Shown piece by piece: positions 19,801 through 28,600 of a stretch of DNA of 58,196 nucleotides; position 1 is the stretch's first letter; every line of letters starts with the position of its first letter. Below the pieces are notes generated by a model. It was not told where the DNA came from. It was given only the letters and a program-made list of their open reading frames with translations, and searched no databases. Source of the stretch: a virus. The position numbers and the translations under genes were made by a program. The DNA lies in IMG/VR virus record IMGVR_UViG_3300007276_000055, positions 1 through 58,196 of that record; one strand, 5' to 3'.

Positions 19801-22800
19801 ATCTGTTAAAGAACCTGACTATTACTGAAGGCAACTCTGACGTGTATTCAACTATGCGTGAAAAGATCCGCCAGTTTACTCCATTCTATCCGAGTTTAGC
19901 GGTGCTAGGAAACTGGTTAGACAATGCTCCAGAGTATCGTCGAACACAGTTCATGAAAGCTTTTAACCTCCAAGAGATTACATTTATCTTGTACCAATTT
20001 AACGGTTATGGTAAAGACCTATCTGTTCGTCGAATGGATACTACTTCTGTAAGTAAGCGTAACAATTTACTTGAGATGTGGAAGAATGGCTTTACTACAG
20101 CTTTCTTCCAAACGAATGAAAAGAATGAGGTCAAACTAACTTCGAATGCTAAGATAGCGGTAGAGAGATTCAACGAACTCGCCAAAGAGACCTCTAGATT
20201 ACGTAAAGGAGGCAAGCTCCCTAAGGAACACTTGGCCGATTGGGCAACTTTCTTAAAAGACTCTGGTATAGGTATAGATCCTCGAACGCTCGAGTATGGT
20301 GCTACACTTCGAAATGAGTCTAATCCAGCCGATGGTTTACAGCAGCTTATTAATACCACTTTCCGGTACGTATTTGCAAAAAGTAATTACGGTAATCCGC
20401 TAGCTAAGCTGGTTAACGAAGGAGTAAGCGTTGATGAAAATGGGGACATTCCTAACCCTATCAAGCATGCTGATTCTGAATCAAGTCTTAAATCTTTAGT
20501 CGAACTCGAGATGATGTTCCGACCTCAAATGAATGAATCTACTGTATTAGGTGCTGATGGTGATAGTTACTGGGTTTTCCAAACCTATGACTACACGAAC
20601 CTATTGATCGATGAGTTAAAAGCTAATCCTAAAATGGTGGACTCTTTACTTCAGATACCTTACCATAAGCATAGTTCTATTTTAAAACTGATGCAGAAAT
20701 ATGGTACAGACATCATCAAGGTAGACACCTGGAACAACGCGCGTCGTATGAACGCTGCTGATAAAGGTACCAAGTATTCTCGTCTAGAGCGGCCAGATGA
20801 CCTCCTGTTAAAAATGTGGGGATACACTAAAGGTGTGCTTCCTTACATCAACCAAGCGGATAAGTCTCGCCACTATGAGATTTCTCTAGACTTCAAAAAA
20901 ATTAAAGAGCGTAATGGCGGCAAAGAAGTTATTTTACTTCCAGAAACGGCTATGCGTAAAGACGGTACTTGGGCTTTAGGGCGATCGGTTCCGTTAATGG
21001 CTTCATTGTTCTTAAACGAACTTAATGCTTCTCGTCTTGCTTGGGAACAAGTATTCGGAGATAACAAACTCCCGGACAACGAGCTTATTGAAGATTATCA
21101 CTTTGTCAGAGATGAATCTGGGAACATGGTTAAAACTTTACCCAACGGCCTTCCCACTGGTTCTGTATTTTATTCGGATATTTTCCCGGAACTTTCTCCT
21201 GGCACAGGGCTAGCTGTAAGCTTAGACCTATATGATAGTAATGGTCGACCTAACGTAGCCAACAGCGAAGAGTACTACGCAGGTACTACAGGTGGTGGTA
21301 GTAAATTAATCCCGTCTTTCCAAAAAGCTTTCGAACCTTTAGTTCTAGCTAAGATCCTTCGTGAGAAAAACCGACTGCTACAAATAGCCGAAGACGATGG
21401 CCTTATCGAAAAAACGGATAGTGGTTATGACAATCTTATTATCCCGGAAGAGCTTATAACAGAGTCTGGTACTTTAGAGAATCTGTTCATGACAGTGGCT
21501 GCAAGATCTATTTACGCTAATGCAGAAATCACATCATTGTTTTACGGGGACCGACGAGTCTTCTCTAAAATGAAGAAAGATTCAGACGGAGCTTACATGC
21601 AGGGAGTATTCTCATCTAGCCTTTCAAAAAGGGTTACTGGAGCTACTGCTGTTAAAGGGCGCCTTAGAATCGATGGTAAGCGAGTACGTAAAACGTATAA
21701 GGCTGCTGTCATTGCTGACATGATAACTTTCTCGGATAAACTACTCTCTGAAGAACACTTGAGAGAAGTGGCCAAAGCTACTGGAGAAAGCTTCAGCGCT
21801 ATCAAAAGAATTTTCTCGGATCAGGGAAAAACTAAAAACGAACAAACTGGTTCCGGGTACGACAACAACAACGCTGCAGATGCGCAAGCGTGGATTACCC
21901 TAGATAGGGCAAAAGAAATTTTTGAAGGGGAAGGTCTCTGGGACGACCAGATGGAGGACGCTTACGAGTCACTTAAAGCAGGAAAGCTAAAGCAAAGTGA
22001 TGTAAAGCTTTTTAGCAAAGCTGTTAATTTAGCGCCTCAAAAGGGAGCTTACTTTGCGCCGATGGTTATTAACAACCAACGTGTGTCAGTCATGGACAAG
22101 TATTCTCAAGCTATTTTGTATCCGGGATTGACTAAAGGCACTGGACTAGACGGTTTGCGTTTAGCCATGGAAAGAAAAGTAGACGGCCAAAACGCAGTCG
22201 ATGAGGTCATCACTCGTTCTGGTTCTAAAGGAGCAGTACAAAAAGTAGCTACTATATTCGATAGCGACGGTAACATGTTAGACCAAGCAACGATCGAAAA
22301 AGAACTATTCACTACTGACCGGGAAAATAAGCATTGGGGACGTCAGGTAGAAATGAGTCCTAAAGCACTTAACGATAACACCTTAGTTAATACTCAGGTA
22401 CGTAAAAACGTATTCGCTAATGTCGATCGGGAGTACGTATATGAATCTGGCCGTAAAGGCGGAGAAATCTTAGCGGAAAAAAATGCGGTAATTTCTGAAC
22501 TAAGTAATAGAGGTTTAGCAGAAGTTTCTGCTTTATATGGTACAGACCCTGATGGCCGGTTTAGTGAACCAGCTATTCGTAAAGTGATGCGCGATGAGAT
22601 GGTAGCGAACAACGCTCCTCAAGACCTTATTGATTCACTTGATGGTACTACTAACTTAAACGCACTTCCTCAGGATCGAAAAACACTTTGGTATCGAATT
22701 GCTGCAGGAGTAGTAAAAAACACAGTTAAGCTTAAGCAACTTGGTGGAGGGTTTATCCAAATGTCCATAGCTGGTATTTCAGATACTACTGAAGCAGGTG

Positions 22801-25661
22801 TTGTGGATCTTTCGTACTTGAAGGATTTAAAGAAGCTTAAGGAAATGCGTCGTAACATTATTTGGTTGAAAGACCGTAAGGACTTAGATCCGCCGATGAT
22901 TAAAGACGGAAAACTTATCCCGGGACAGATTCTTCTTCCATACAAGTTCCTTAACCTAGTAGGCGGGGATGTTTCGAAGATTGATAAAAAGCTTCTTAAC
23001 ATGATCGGTTACCGTATTCCTAACCAAGGAGACGCCTCTACTGATTTACTTGAAGTAGTAGGATTCCTTCCAGAAGAGTATGGTGATACAGTAATTGCTT
23101 ATGCAGAGATTACCGAAAAAACTGGTAGTGACTTCGATATTGATAAAATGTACATCATGGCCCCTAATTTCACGATGACTGAAGAAGGCTTAATCAAGAC
23201 TCCTTACAATGAAGGAACATCTAAAGATGATGTTAAAGCACGTTACGAGATCTATTCAAAAACATTGGCAACTAAGCATGCCCTCTACGCAGAACTTGAC
23301 AAAGTAGATTTTTGGAATCACCGTTCAAACTTAGTGCTAGACGCGGTTAAAGAAATCCTGAACGCCAAGTTTGCTAAGAATGACAATGCGTTAGCCTTTA
23401 TAGCTATGATTGATAGTACGGAGTACGAAAACTCCAGTATCCTAGACTCCATCAAGTCTTCGAATAACGTAGATATCTTATCGTTTGAGGAGTTCGCTAA
23501 GCTTCCGGTTACTGAACAGATTACTACTGAAGCTCTTCAAAACAGGTTTATGGATATCATGACAGAAGTTCTTTCGGAACCTTCTGGGTACATAAACATG
23601 ATGACTCCATTGGAGTACCGTACCGCGGCTATTAAGAAAGACCTTAATCAAGTGCTAGAGGAATCCAATAGTACTCGAGATATTGATGCTTATGGTTTAT
23701 CAGGACAGATTGATTCCAAGTATGCGTTTGCTGGAGGTAAAGCACAGCTTGGTGAGGTGATGAATTTCCTTCAGGACCACAGTGTGCGCCGTGAGGTAGG
23801 CCGTTTTATCAAAGCCGGACTCATAGACCTTAAAGCTGTAGAAACTCGTTTAGATGGGCGCTATGATGAAAACGGAGTGCCGTTGATGCAGATCTTTTCT
23901 GCGTACGCCTCGCTTCACGTAGATATTGCGACAGATCCTATCATTATCCGTGCAAACTGGTCTCAAGATACTACTAAAGTAGGATTGCTTATGCTGGCTG
24001 CTGGGTTACCTTATTCAAAAGTCGATCGGATTTTAAATCAACCTATTATACGAGAGTACACTAAAAATAAACGACGCTTACGTGCAAAGTCTACTACACC
24101 TATCAAAAACAGTAACGGTAAGAAACTAAGTGCTTTTGAAGTAGCTGCTTTGAAATTTAATGAAGGTCAGAATATTAACGAAAAAGATTTACCAGTAACT
24201 GCTCCTAGTATGTTGACTAACAAAGTTTTAACGAGCCAGTTACAGTCAACAGGTAATGAACAGTTAGGTATCTTAGGTTTATACAAATTGTATGAAGACA
24301 ACGCTAAAGAACTTACTCGAGGTATCCAAAATTCGAAGGTCGACAGCTCGCCGCCTAAACACCTTGTTGACGCATATGTTAAAGCGGACGTACGAGAAAA
24401 GATACAGCAGCATGATACTATAGGTAACTGGGATCAAACTTTTGACCAAACTTTCTTAGGTACTATGTGGAAAAACTCTGTAACTACCCTCATTAACGGC
24501 TTACAGGACATAGCTATTGAAGGTACCCCAGCATTCCAAACAGCTATGAAAGAGTTCATGCATATGTCTGGACAAGATGTTTCAGTAGATGCGGTAGAGC
24601 AGTTCATGGAAGAGCTGTATGGAGCGTTCGCTTCAGGTTCTTCATTAAGCTTAACCGACGCGGAGTTTCAACGAATTTTTATAGGCAGCCAATCAGTGGC
24701 CCATAAAACTGTGGAGTATCAACAACCAGGCAGTCCGCTATACGGAAACGTATTTATTCAGTATCTGAATCCGAGTATTAAAACCGGAGATCACCCATCG
24801 ATAGTCACAATTGATAACAACAATCAAATTTCAAATGACGTTATCAACAATTTAAGAAACCAGTGGGTACAGCTTTATCGCCACGAAGATCCAGCTATTC
24901 GCGCTTATGCTTCTGACTTAGCTAAAGCGGCTTACCACACAAGTAATTTCAGGTATTCTACAAGAAGTATGTTGAAGTTACTGCCGGATCCTATCCTTCA
25001 AGACTTAGGGTATACAAAGTATGTAGAGGAGGCTATATCTGGGAAGTTACAGGAAAGTAATTACTTATTGCCTATGATTAACCAAGTCTATAAGCACTTG
25101 TCAGACAACTCATCTTTGGTTCCTTTTGTTCCGTTTAAAGATATGCAGACAGTTCCAGTAGCTAACGAGTATAAAGACTATTTTCACAAAAGTCGCGTAG
25201 CATTAGTCGATGTCGAGAATAACCCAAAACTGGTTATTAAAAGCGATGGGAAAGATTTACTGCCTAACATGAAGCCCTTTATCTCCACCAAACTAAAAAC
25301 AGGTAGTGAAGAGCAAGGGAATCGACGTCAAATAGATGCTACCATGATGTTCGTCGGTGTAACCAACAGTAAAGGCCGACAAAAAGCAATTTATGTTCGC
25401 ACAAATACTCTAGGGTACTTCTCGGAAGGGAAGCGAGTAACAGAGTACAGCTTCTTCGAGTCCGGTAAGACTTCGAAGTTCTCTAAGAATAATGTACTTT
25501 TGTCTAAGGAGCAAAGAGGACTTATAGGGCAGTTCCTTAAGGAGAGTGCTGAAATAGCTAGTAGAGTCCAAGAAGATATGACTTTCTCAGCAGAACGTAG
25601 AGCACTGTCCCCGGAAAACGAAGAGAATCAAAAAATCAGTAAATTCTGTAGCACATCATGA
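13854..25661 (+). CDS. Giant virion RNA polymerase fused to nuclease-like and zincin-like domains
   Basis: This 3935-residue protein is one uninterrupted frame. In order I see: a charged N-terminus with a Gly/Ala-rich hydrophobic region (about 199-238) suited to membrane passage; a long helical part; an acidic linker near 760-820 with two G-G-W-G repeats; a PD-(D/E)XK nuclease-like core (G-T-V-D at Asp1379, then Y-D-M-K with Asp1393 and Lys1395); a zincin-like H-E-F-G-H (1663-1667); and a large C-terminal region with S-D-F-D-I-D-K (D-x-D-x-D at 3093-3097), the metal-binding signature of the crAss-like/YonO/QDE-1 class of RNA polymerase. Known crAss-like polymerases are virion-packaged and transcribe early genes after injection; the phi14:2 enzyme is about 2180 residues, so this one is much longer. 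Cleavage by its own or the neighbouring zincin-like domain is possible but not shown. Confidence 0.85.
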   Translation: MGKQKRDYSDPTYEEFLSAVNEDPQNLEPPTTLDGVEVEPFIPPQSEEEFNALVEEVKASDNIGNNFSGSADLSGGRFGIGDTNLDDDGVSLYQVPHLEDLRAQSQGGMRLLGNALTNFGIEAAAGVLNFAGTIMDFEQMGDLINGTEMEFSNFFTDAVNGAKDSLVQDDGAMFKIYQTKAAQQGFAPTDSTWWAKGAGTFGTSVGLMAPALAVGFLSGGALGAVGGAVAGATVSRYVENTMEAFEVTDRLYKDFIREGMPEEQAREKAGAQGRKVWIANSAMLPIDIAQFIMSAGTMKAASKMGLGMAKAIGKDAATQIPQEAFEEFYQHVTAEEAVSEGLGKSGFYDQGFTYRLGDYVRDEQAWNAAFWGGVGGGVFSAASPMIQKKMEKTALYNGLLNQFRQKGDAVQFEKTSATMAYSTALQDLENTGSLDKSISTLDAIAQDDKLEPEARDRVTSLRTDLEEINKEIPAWQDQGYSKAEIANLSKLSMERRGIQRARKQLDSEISDLESSMIENDAMTPGALEVKSAQTKAEALSELQRFLTLKERNQAAQEQQMVTDGKSPAEIAAFQETRKHTKTILGQLKKDVPAAAKAAEEAKAAFIESEEFNNDVDTLEGQTLSTIENKYFEAISRRQQEDYALGRVNRDLKKAGTRSSKKATDQQAETEKKKTEDAVKQAAKDESSIEEINKLFKRNDPITYTDEEGNEVKGTFQGTSQSGVAVKGEDGVTRPIAKDKFSQAIEEKQASLEGTTEDINKTAREKTNESPGGWGAGTVEETAAPSSEAKGGWGEGTTEGATKPEADPTTEPEVGVDNKVVDEAHRGPGEVSTTPENKSIASEKKRPTTIAWISANNPKYSGEQHDADNKATTEFFEADNTTEGLEARVVISNEIQDWDTQDSPLDVDDVDIQLNVLDDQGNEIKINDGQVRGWVHKTNFEGYKTEAQKKQIRTIRQNMIDAVRAGNEVRVKLGPKKGGQIWYSSEVNTLEDIFKKSYEDINVYVVDNTGQLMPGNPTVTAMPDHTGKIAVVFEGYDGQLIAATGGTAKYTPALADAAMIVLRNATNYLGKSTITPKLAKYLREHESTEVSDVGTIFNLDPTKGDLPTLNELLNFFVVEGSRTEGNKNALKAKKGEGVTYVSNGKTRLIDNKSTPEETQMFKEHLLSLGFPVQAQHVQTPAGRKWYYQHGIYNFKLKPTAKGVPIHTPTIHFSENIEAIAPKEKATQTSKASSMDSRMDEVKAVSQTFSLSKDEKKYTRVVDGKTLTYERVTQFYKGESTEKTPKPVMISGGIIGDKNDEIWRAFFNGEIKTAEDIRKYKFQKKSIKGQKFGKNLTDAQLETFLNRLKALQTDFEKQGMKVLATDVVVFDDVEMVAGTVDLLLYNDKGDVWIYDMKAMKGNKFTEHYGKDPNTKYNATFDGGMSDKEAHSNQLSAYRALLHNAYGMTASKLAILPTVVSYNPGDTDINFSDVFGTDEQEIRFEVLNPYPVAIKDKVVHHADSDRVLTIRKGKVTKDVTKKSADDIMDGLLGDGYSSTLDDSISKERQMDTQTLDTILPYSTRRVSTMEETITGLLTLGDADVMTDMYAMQKAAAFGGSTFMQEFGSKVKVIVRSGREMSARPSMAGKDASRTIGIYEPETNQVVMNKDLIPYATPNMLARTLLHEFGHAGTIHVMHIYETDRTLLSGLAQDYVSTFYEMYDNLQLTDSEKAKTHALKSPQEFVAEFFGNQKFRQWSVERLVANNEKATGNILRRLFTFFKELFRFGFKAAIKAQRPVTADQLMGEFDEAFSASINDIRVAARGLGGYYAQEVQEPGEATPSELDAQETNEVLDFMQLVFFTQLQGAKSSVVNLSLDFGQVREKLATLSEEAEAPIANVFKRAVLPENYAILVGRLNDRLRQAGIVINEEAESSMKEMGEYDKASFTINRKQNANLDVKLMVASLPEMDAKVDSEGNYTYTAAKGELLGLGKLAPANATWYAIQHLLKNLTITEGNSDVYSTMREKIRQFTPFYPSLAVLGNWLDNAPEYRRTQFMKAFNLQEITFILYQFNGYGKDLSVRRMDTTSVSKRNNLLEMWKNGFTTAFFQTNEKNEVKLTSNAKIAVERFNELAKETSRLRKGGKLPKEHLADWATFLKDSGIGIDPRTLEYGATLRNESNPADGLQQLINTTFRYVFAKSNYGNPLAKLVNEGVSVDENGDIPNPIKHADSESSLKSLVELEMMFRPQMNESTVLGADGDSYWVFQTYDYTNLLIDELKANPKMVDSLLQIPYHKHSSILKLMQKYGTDIIKVDTWNNARRMNAADKGTKYSRLERPDDLLLKMWGYTKGVLPYINQADKSRHYEISLDFKKIKERNGGKEVILLPETAMRKDGTWALGRSVPLMASLFLNELNASRLAWEQVFGDNKLPDNELIEDYHFVRDESGNMVKTLPNGLPTGSVFYSDIFPELSPGTGLAVSLDLYDSNGRPNVANSEEYYAGTTGGGSKLIPSFQKAFEPLVLAKILREKNRLLQIAEDDGLIEKTDSGYDNLIIPEELITESGTLENLFMTVAARSIYANAEITSLFYGDRRVFSKMKKDSDGAYMQGVFSSSLSKRVTGATAVKGRLRIDGKRVRKTYKAAVIADMITFSDKLLSEEHLREVAKATGESFSAIKRIFSDQGKTKNEQTGSGYDNNNAADAQAWITLDRAKEIFEGEGLWDDQMEDAYESLKAGKLKQSDVKLFSKAVNLAPQKGAYFAPMVINNQRVSVMDKYSQAILYPGLTKGTGLDGLRLAMERKVDGQNAVDEVITRSGSKGAVQKVATIFDSDGNMLDQATIEKELFTTDRENKHWGRQVEMSPKALNDNTLVNTQVRKNVFANVDREYVYESGRKGGEILAEKNAVISELSNRGLAEVSALYGTDPDGRFSEPAIRKVMRDEMVANNAPQDLIDSLDGTTNLNALPQDRKTLWYRIAAGVVKNTVKLKQLGGGFIQMSIAGISDTTEAGVVDLSYLKDLKKLKEMRRNIIWLKDRKDLDPPMIKDGKLIPGQILLPYKFLNLVGGDVSKIDKKLLNMIGYRIPNQGDASTDLLEVVGFLPEEYGDTVIAYAEITEKTGSDFDIDKMYIMAPNFTMTEEGLIKTPYNEGTSKDDVKARYEIYSKTLATKHALYAELDKVDFWNHRSNLVLDAVKEILNAKFAKNDNALAFIAMIDSTEYENSSILDSIKSSNNVDILSFEEFAKLPVTEQITTEALQNRFMDIMTEVLSEPSGYINMMTPLEYRTAAIKKDLNQVLEESNSTRDIDAYGLSGQIDSKYAFAGGKAQLGEVMNFLQDHSVRREVGRFIKAGLIDLKAVETRLDGRYDENGVPLMQIFSAYASLHVDIATDPIIIRANWSQDTTKVGLLMLAAGLPYSKVDRILNQPIIREYTKNKRRLRAKSTTPIKNSNGKKLSAFEVAALKFNEGQNINEKDLPVTAPSMLTNKVLTSQLQSTGNEQLGILGLYKLYEDNAKELTRGIQNSKVDSSPPKHLVDAYVKADVREKIQQHDTIGNWDQTFDQTFLGTMWKNSVTTLINGLQDIAIEGTPAFQTAMKEFMHMSGQDVSVDAVEQFMEELYGAFASGSSLSLTDAEFQRIFIGSQSVAHKTVEYQQPGSPLYGNVFIQYLNPSIKTGDHPSIVTIDNNNQISNDVINNLRNQWVQLYRHEDPAIRAYASDLAKAAYHTSNFRYSTRSMLKLLPDPILQDLGYTKYVEEAISGKLQESNYLLPMINQVYKHLSDNSSLVPFVPFKDMQTVPVANEYKDYFHKSRVALVDVENNPKLVIKSDGKDLLPNMKPFISTKLKTGSEEQGNRRQIDATMMFVGVTNSKGRQKAIYVRTNTLGYFSEGKRVTEYSFFESGKTSKFSKNNVLLSKEQRGLIGQFLKESAEIASRVQEDMTFSAERRALSPENEENQKISKFCSTS

Positions 25662-28600
25662 TATGTCCTAATGTAAACAGCCAGGAATGGCAGCACCTTG
25701 TAACTGCGGTAGGCGAAGATCTCGCTTATTATTTATGGGACGCCAATAACGGTAACCCAATGTCTATGACTCCGCAAGGAGAATTATCGCCATTGTACGA
25801 CCAAATGCTGGACTATACTAACGGTAATGCTTTCGCTGCGTCAAAGCTTAAAGCGAGTGCTTACGATATCGCTTACCTACAAAGTAATGAGTGGCGTAAG
25901 GGTGCTGAGCCTAAGCTCGAAGTTAAAAGTAATGGCTCTTTGTACTTAGTACAGGATGTCGAAGGAGTTCCGTTTTACTACCGTATTAAGGCCCCAAGAA
26001 CTACTACTAGTTTAAACTTCAATGATGCTGCTTCTATGGATGCGTATAAAGCTCCAGAGAACGAAGAAGACTTCAACACGAAGCTTGATATGATGCAAAA
26101 AAACTTCGCAGCATTTGACATAGACTTACAATTCGAAGGAGTGAATCCATCGATCGTGGCCATTAACGGCCGGATTCAACTTAACATGCCTTATCCTAAC
26201 ATATTAGCAGGGAAAGACAGTTTACTTCACGAGCATGGCCACATTTTAATCGAAGCTTTAGGTGGTATGAAAGATGACCACATAGCATTCGCTAGGCGTC
26301 AACTTGCAGGTACCAAGCTTGAAGAAGAGGTTACCAAAATGTATCGTAGCCTAGATCAGGAATCTCTGGACAAAGAAATTATAGCACAAGCGGTAGGTAT
26401 GAAGGCCGCGGAGCTTTTTGATGACTTAATGAAGCAGCGTAAATGGAAAGCTTGGCTTAAAGTTTACTTAAATCGATTGAAAGCTACACTAGGACTTAAT
26501 CATGACGCAGTCATGGAACTAAGTCGCAAACTTCTTTTAGACGAATTAGCCTACACTGAGACCGACTTCCAAGCGGATGATAAGGTTTTAGGTACGCCAT
26601 TCGAGCAACGTCAAACTGTTGAGGGGGTCCTAGAGAATTTAATGGAACGAGTGCAGAGTTTGTATGCCCACTGGCAGCGTTTTAAAAACACAGACGCTAT
26701 TGAACGTATGGGTCAGATGATTGAAGACATGGTAAACTTTAATGACATTCGATCGGCTATCGTGTACACCCAGAATGCAGAGCGAACTACGCTTAGGATC
26801 GAAAAAGACTTTGAAGAAATAGAAGCTAAACTCAAAGCTGGGGGATACATTACGGACGCAGAGTTTGAAAAACTTAGCCACCACCTCAAAAACATGCAAC
26901 AGTTTGCTGGAGCTTTTAACTTGATTCCGGAAATTCAAGAATTGTTAGAAGCAGGTGAAATAGAATTCGGTAAGAAAGACTTAGTAGAGCTCGACTTTAA
27001 AGCCCCGGTAAAGACTTTAGGAGCAGTAGATGCCCGTCTCAAAAAGCTAGACAGGATGTACCAACGTATAATTCAAGAGTACACGGTCCAGCGCCACTAT
27101 AAGGATATTGACATTGTGGAAAAAAACTGGGGACGAAAATTCGAAAAAGAATACCACAAGCTCTACCGTAGCGCTGATCGTAAACGTCTAGGTAAAGAGG
27201 AGTACGATCGACGTAAACTAGCATTCATTAAGGAAAAGCTGGGAGAGAACCAGGCGACTATTGATGCCGAGTCTCAACAGTATTTACGTAATATGCTAGA
27301 TAGACATATTGGATACGTTAGTGACATATCTTCACTTACAGAATGGGCCTCGGATCCAAAATCCATTACTGATTCGGTTATGCAGATAGCCATAAAAATC
27401 ATGGATAGAATCGATGAGGAAGTGCGCTTCGAGTTTCAACAAGCACTTAGAGAACCTGTGGAAGCTTTTCAAAAATTTACAGCAGAACGAGGTAATCCTT
27501 TAAATCAGGAGGAGTTGTACAAAGGATTGTACGAAGAAATCGACGGAGAAAAAACCGGATTTTACAACGGTAAGTTCCTAAGCTCCTTCTTGACTAATAA
27601 AAACGTATTGTGGAATGCTTATGCGGAAGCTAAAGAAGTAGATCCAAACGGTCCTAAAGAATTAGAAGCAAAAGCTGCATTCGAAGAGTGGAAGCTTGAG
27701 AACGAAGAACAACCTTATACAGCTGAGTTCTTAAAAAGGGTAACTGAGAATCGTGAACAATTTGTTCGTACAGAGGAGTATGTAAGGCTGAGTAAAGAAC
27801 AGGCTAAAATCAGAAAGCGCTACATAATTAATGGAAGTTTCGCTTATGATAGACTCACTCCCGTAGACAAAGAAGCTTGGGACGCTAATGAAGCTGCACT
27901 TAAAGTAGAGCGGGAAGTTACTAAAGCGGAGAATAAAACAGTACAAGAGGAATTTTTCAAGCTGTGGAAGTTTGTAGAAACTGCTCGTTACGAAAAAGTA
28001 AAGGACGAAAAACTTTTAGAAGGTACTGAGGCATACAACGAATGGTATGTGGCTAATCATGATAAAGGTAAGGCTAAGCCCGCCTGGACTAAACTAGTGC
28101 CAAAAAGTGATGCTAACAATAATCCGAATTATCGGGAACATTATACGACTCCGAAGTCGCAATGGTTAAACCCAGCTTGGGGGAACATGAAACAAATGAT
28201 GGAGAACGAAAACAGTTCTGCGGGACAAATGTTGAAGTTCTTAAAAGAGAATGCTAATCGTGTGGATAAGGAATACGCGGGGAAAAGTCATCGTCGTAAG
28301 TATCTTACAAACGATGCTATGGACGACCTGATAGGGATTCCGAAAGCGGAAAAACAGACTATCGAAAGGATAGCTGAGTCAGGCGTGCGTGCGGTATTTT
28401 GGGAAGGGTTAAAAGACAAACTGCAAAAAAGATCTACAGACACAGATCTAGAGATGGAAACTATGGATAACCCCGAGTGGGAAAAGTTCGTTAAAGTAGT
28501 TGTTGATGAGAATCACAAAGTAAAGCGATTCATTCCTATCTACTTCCGAAACAGTCTAGCTAATAAAGCTGACCAATCTTATGACTTACTTTCACTAGAA

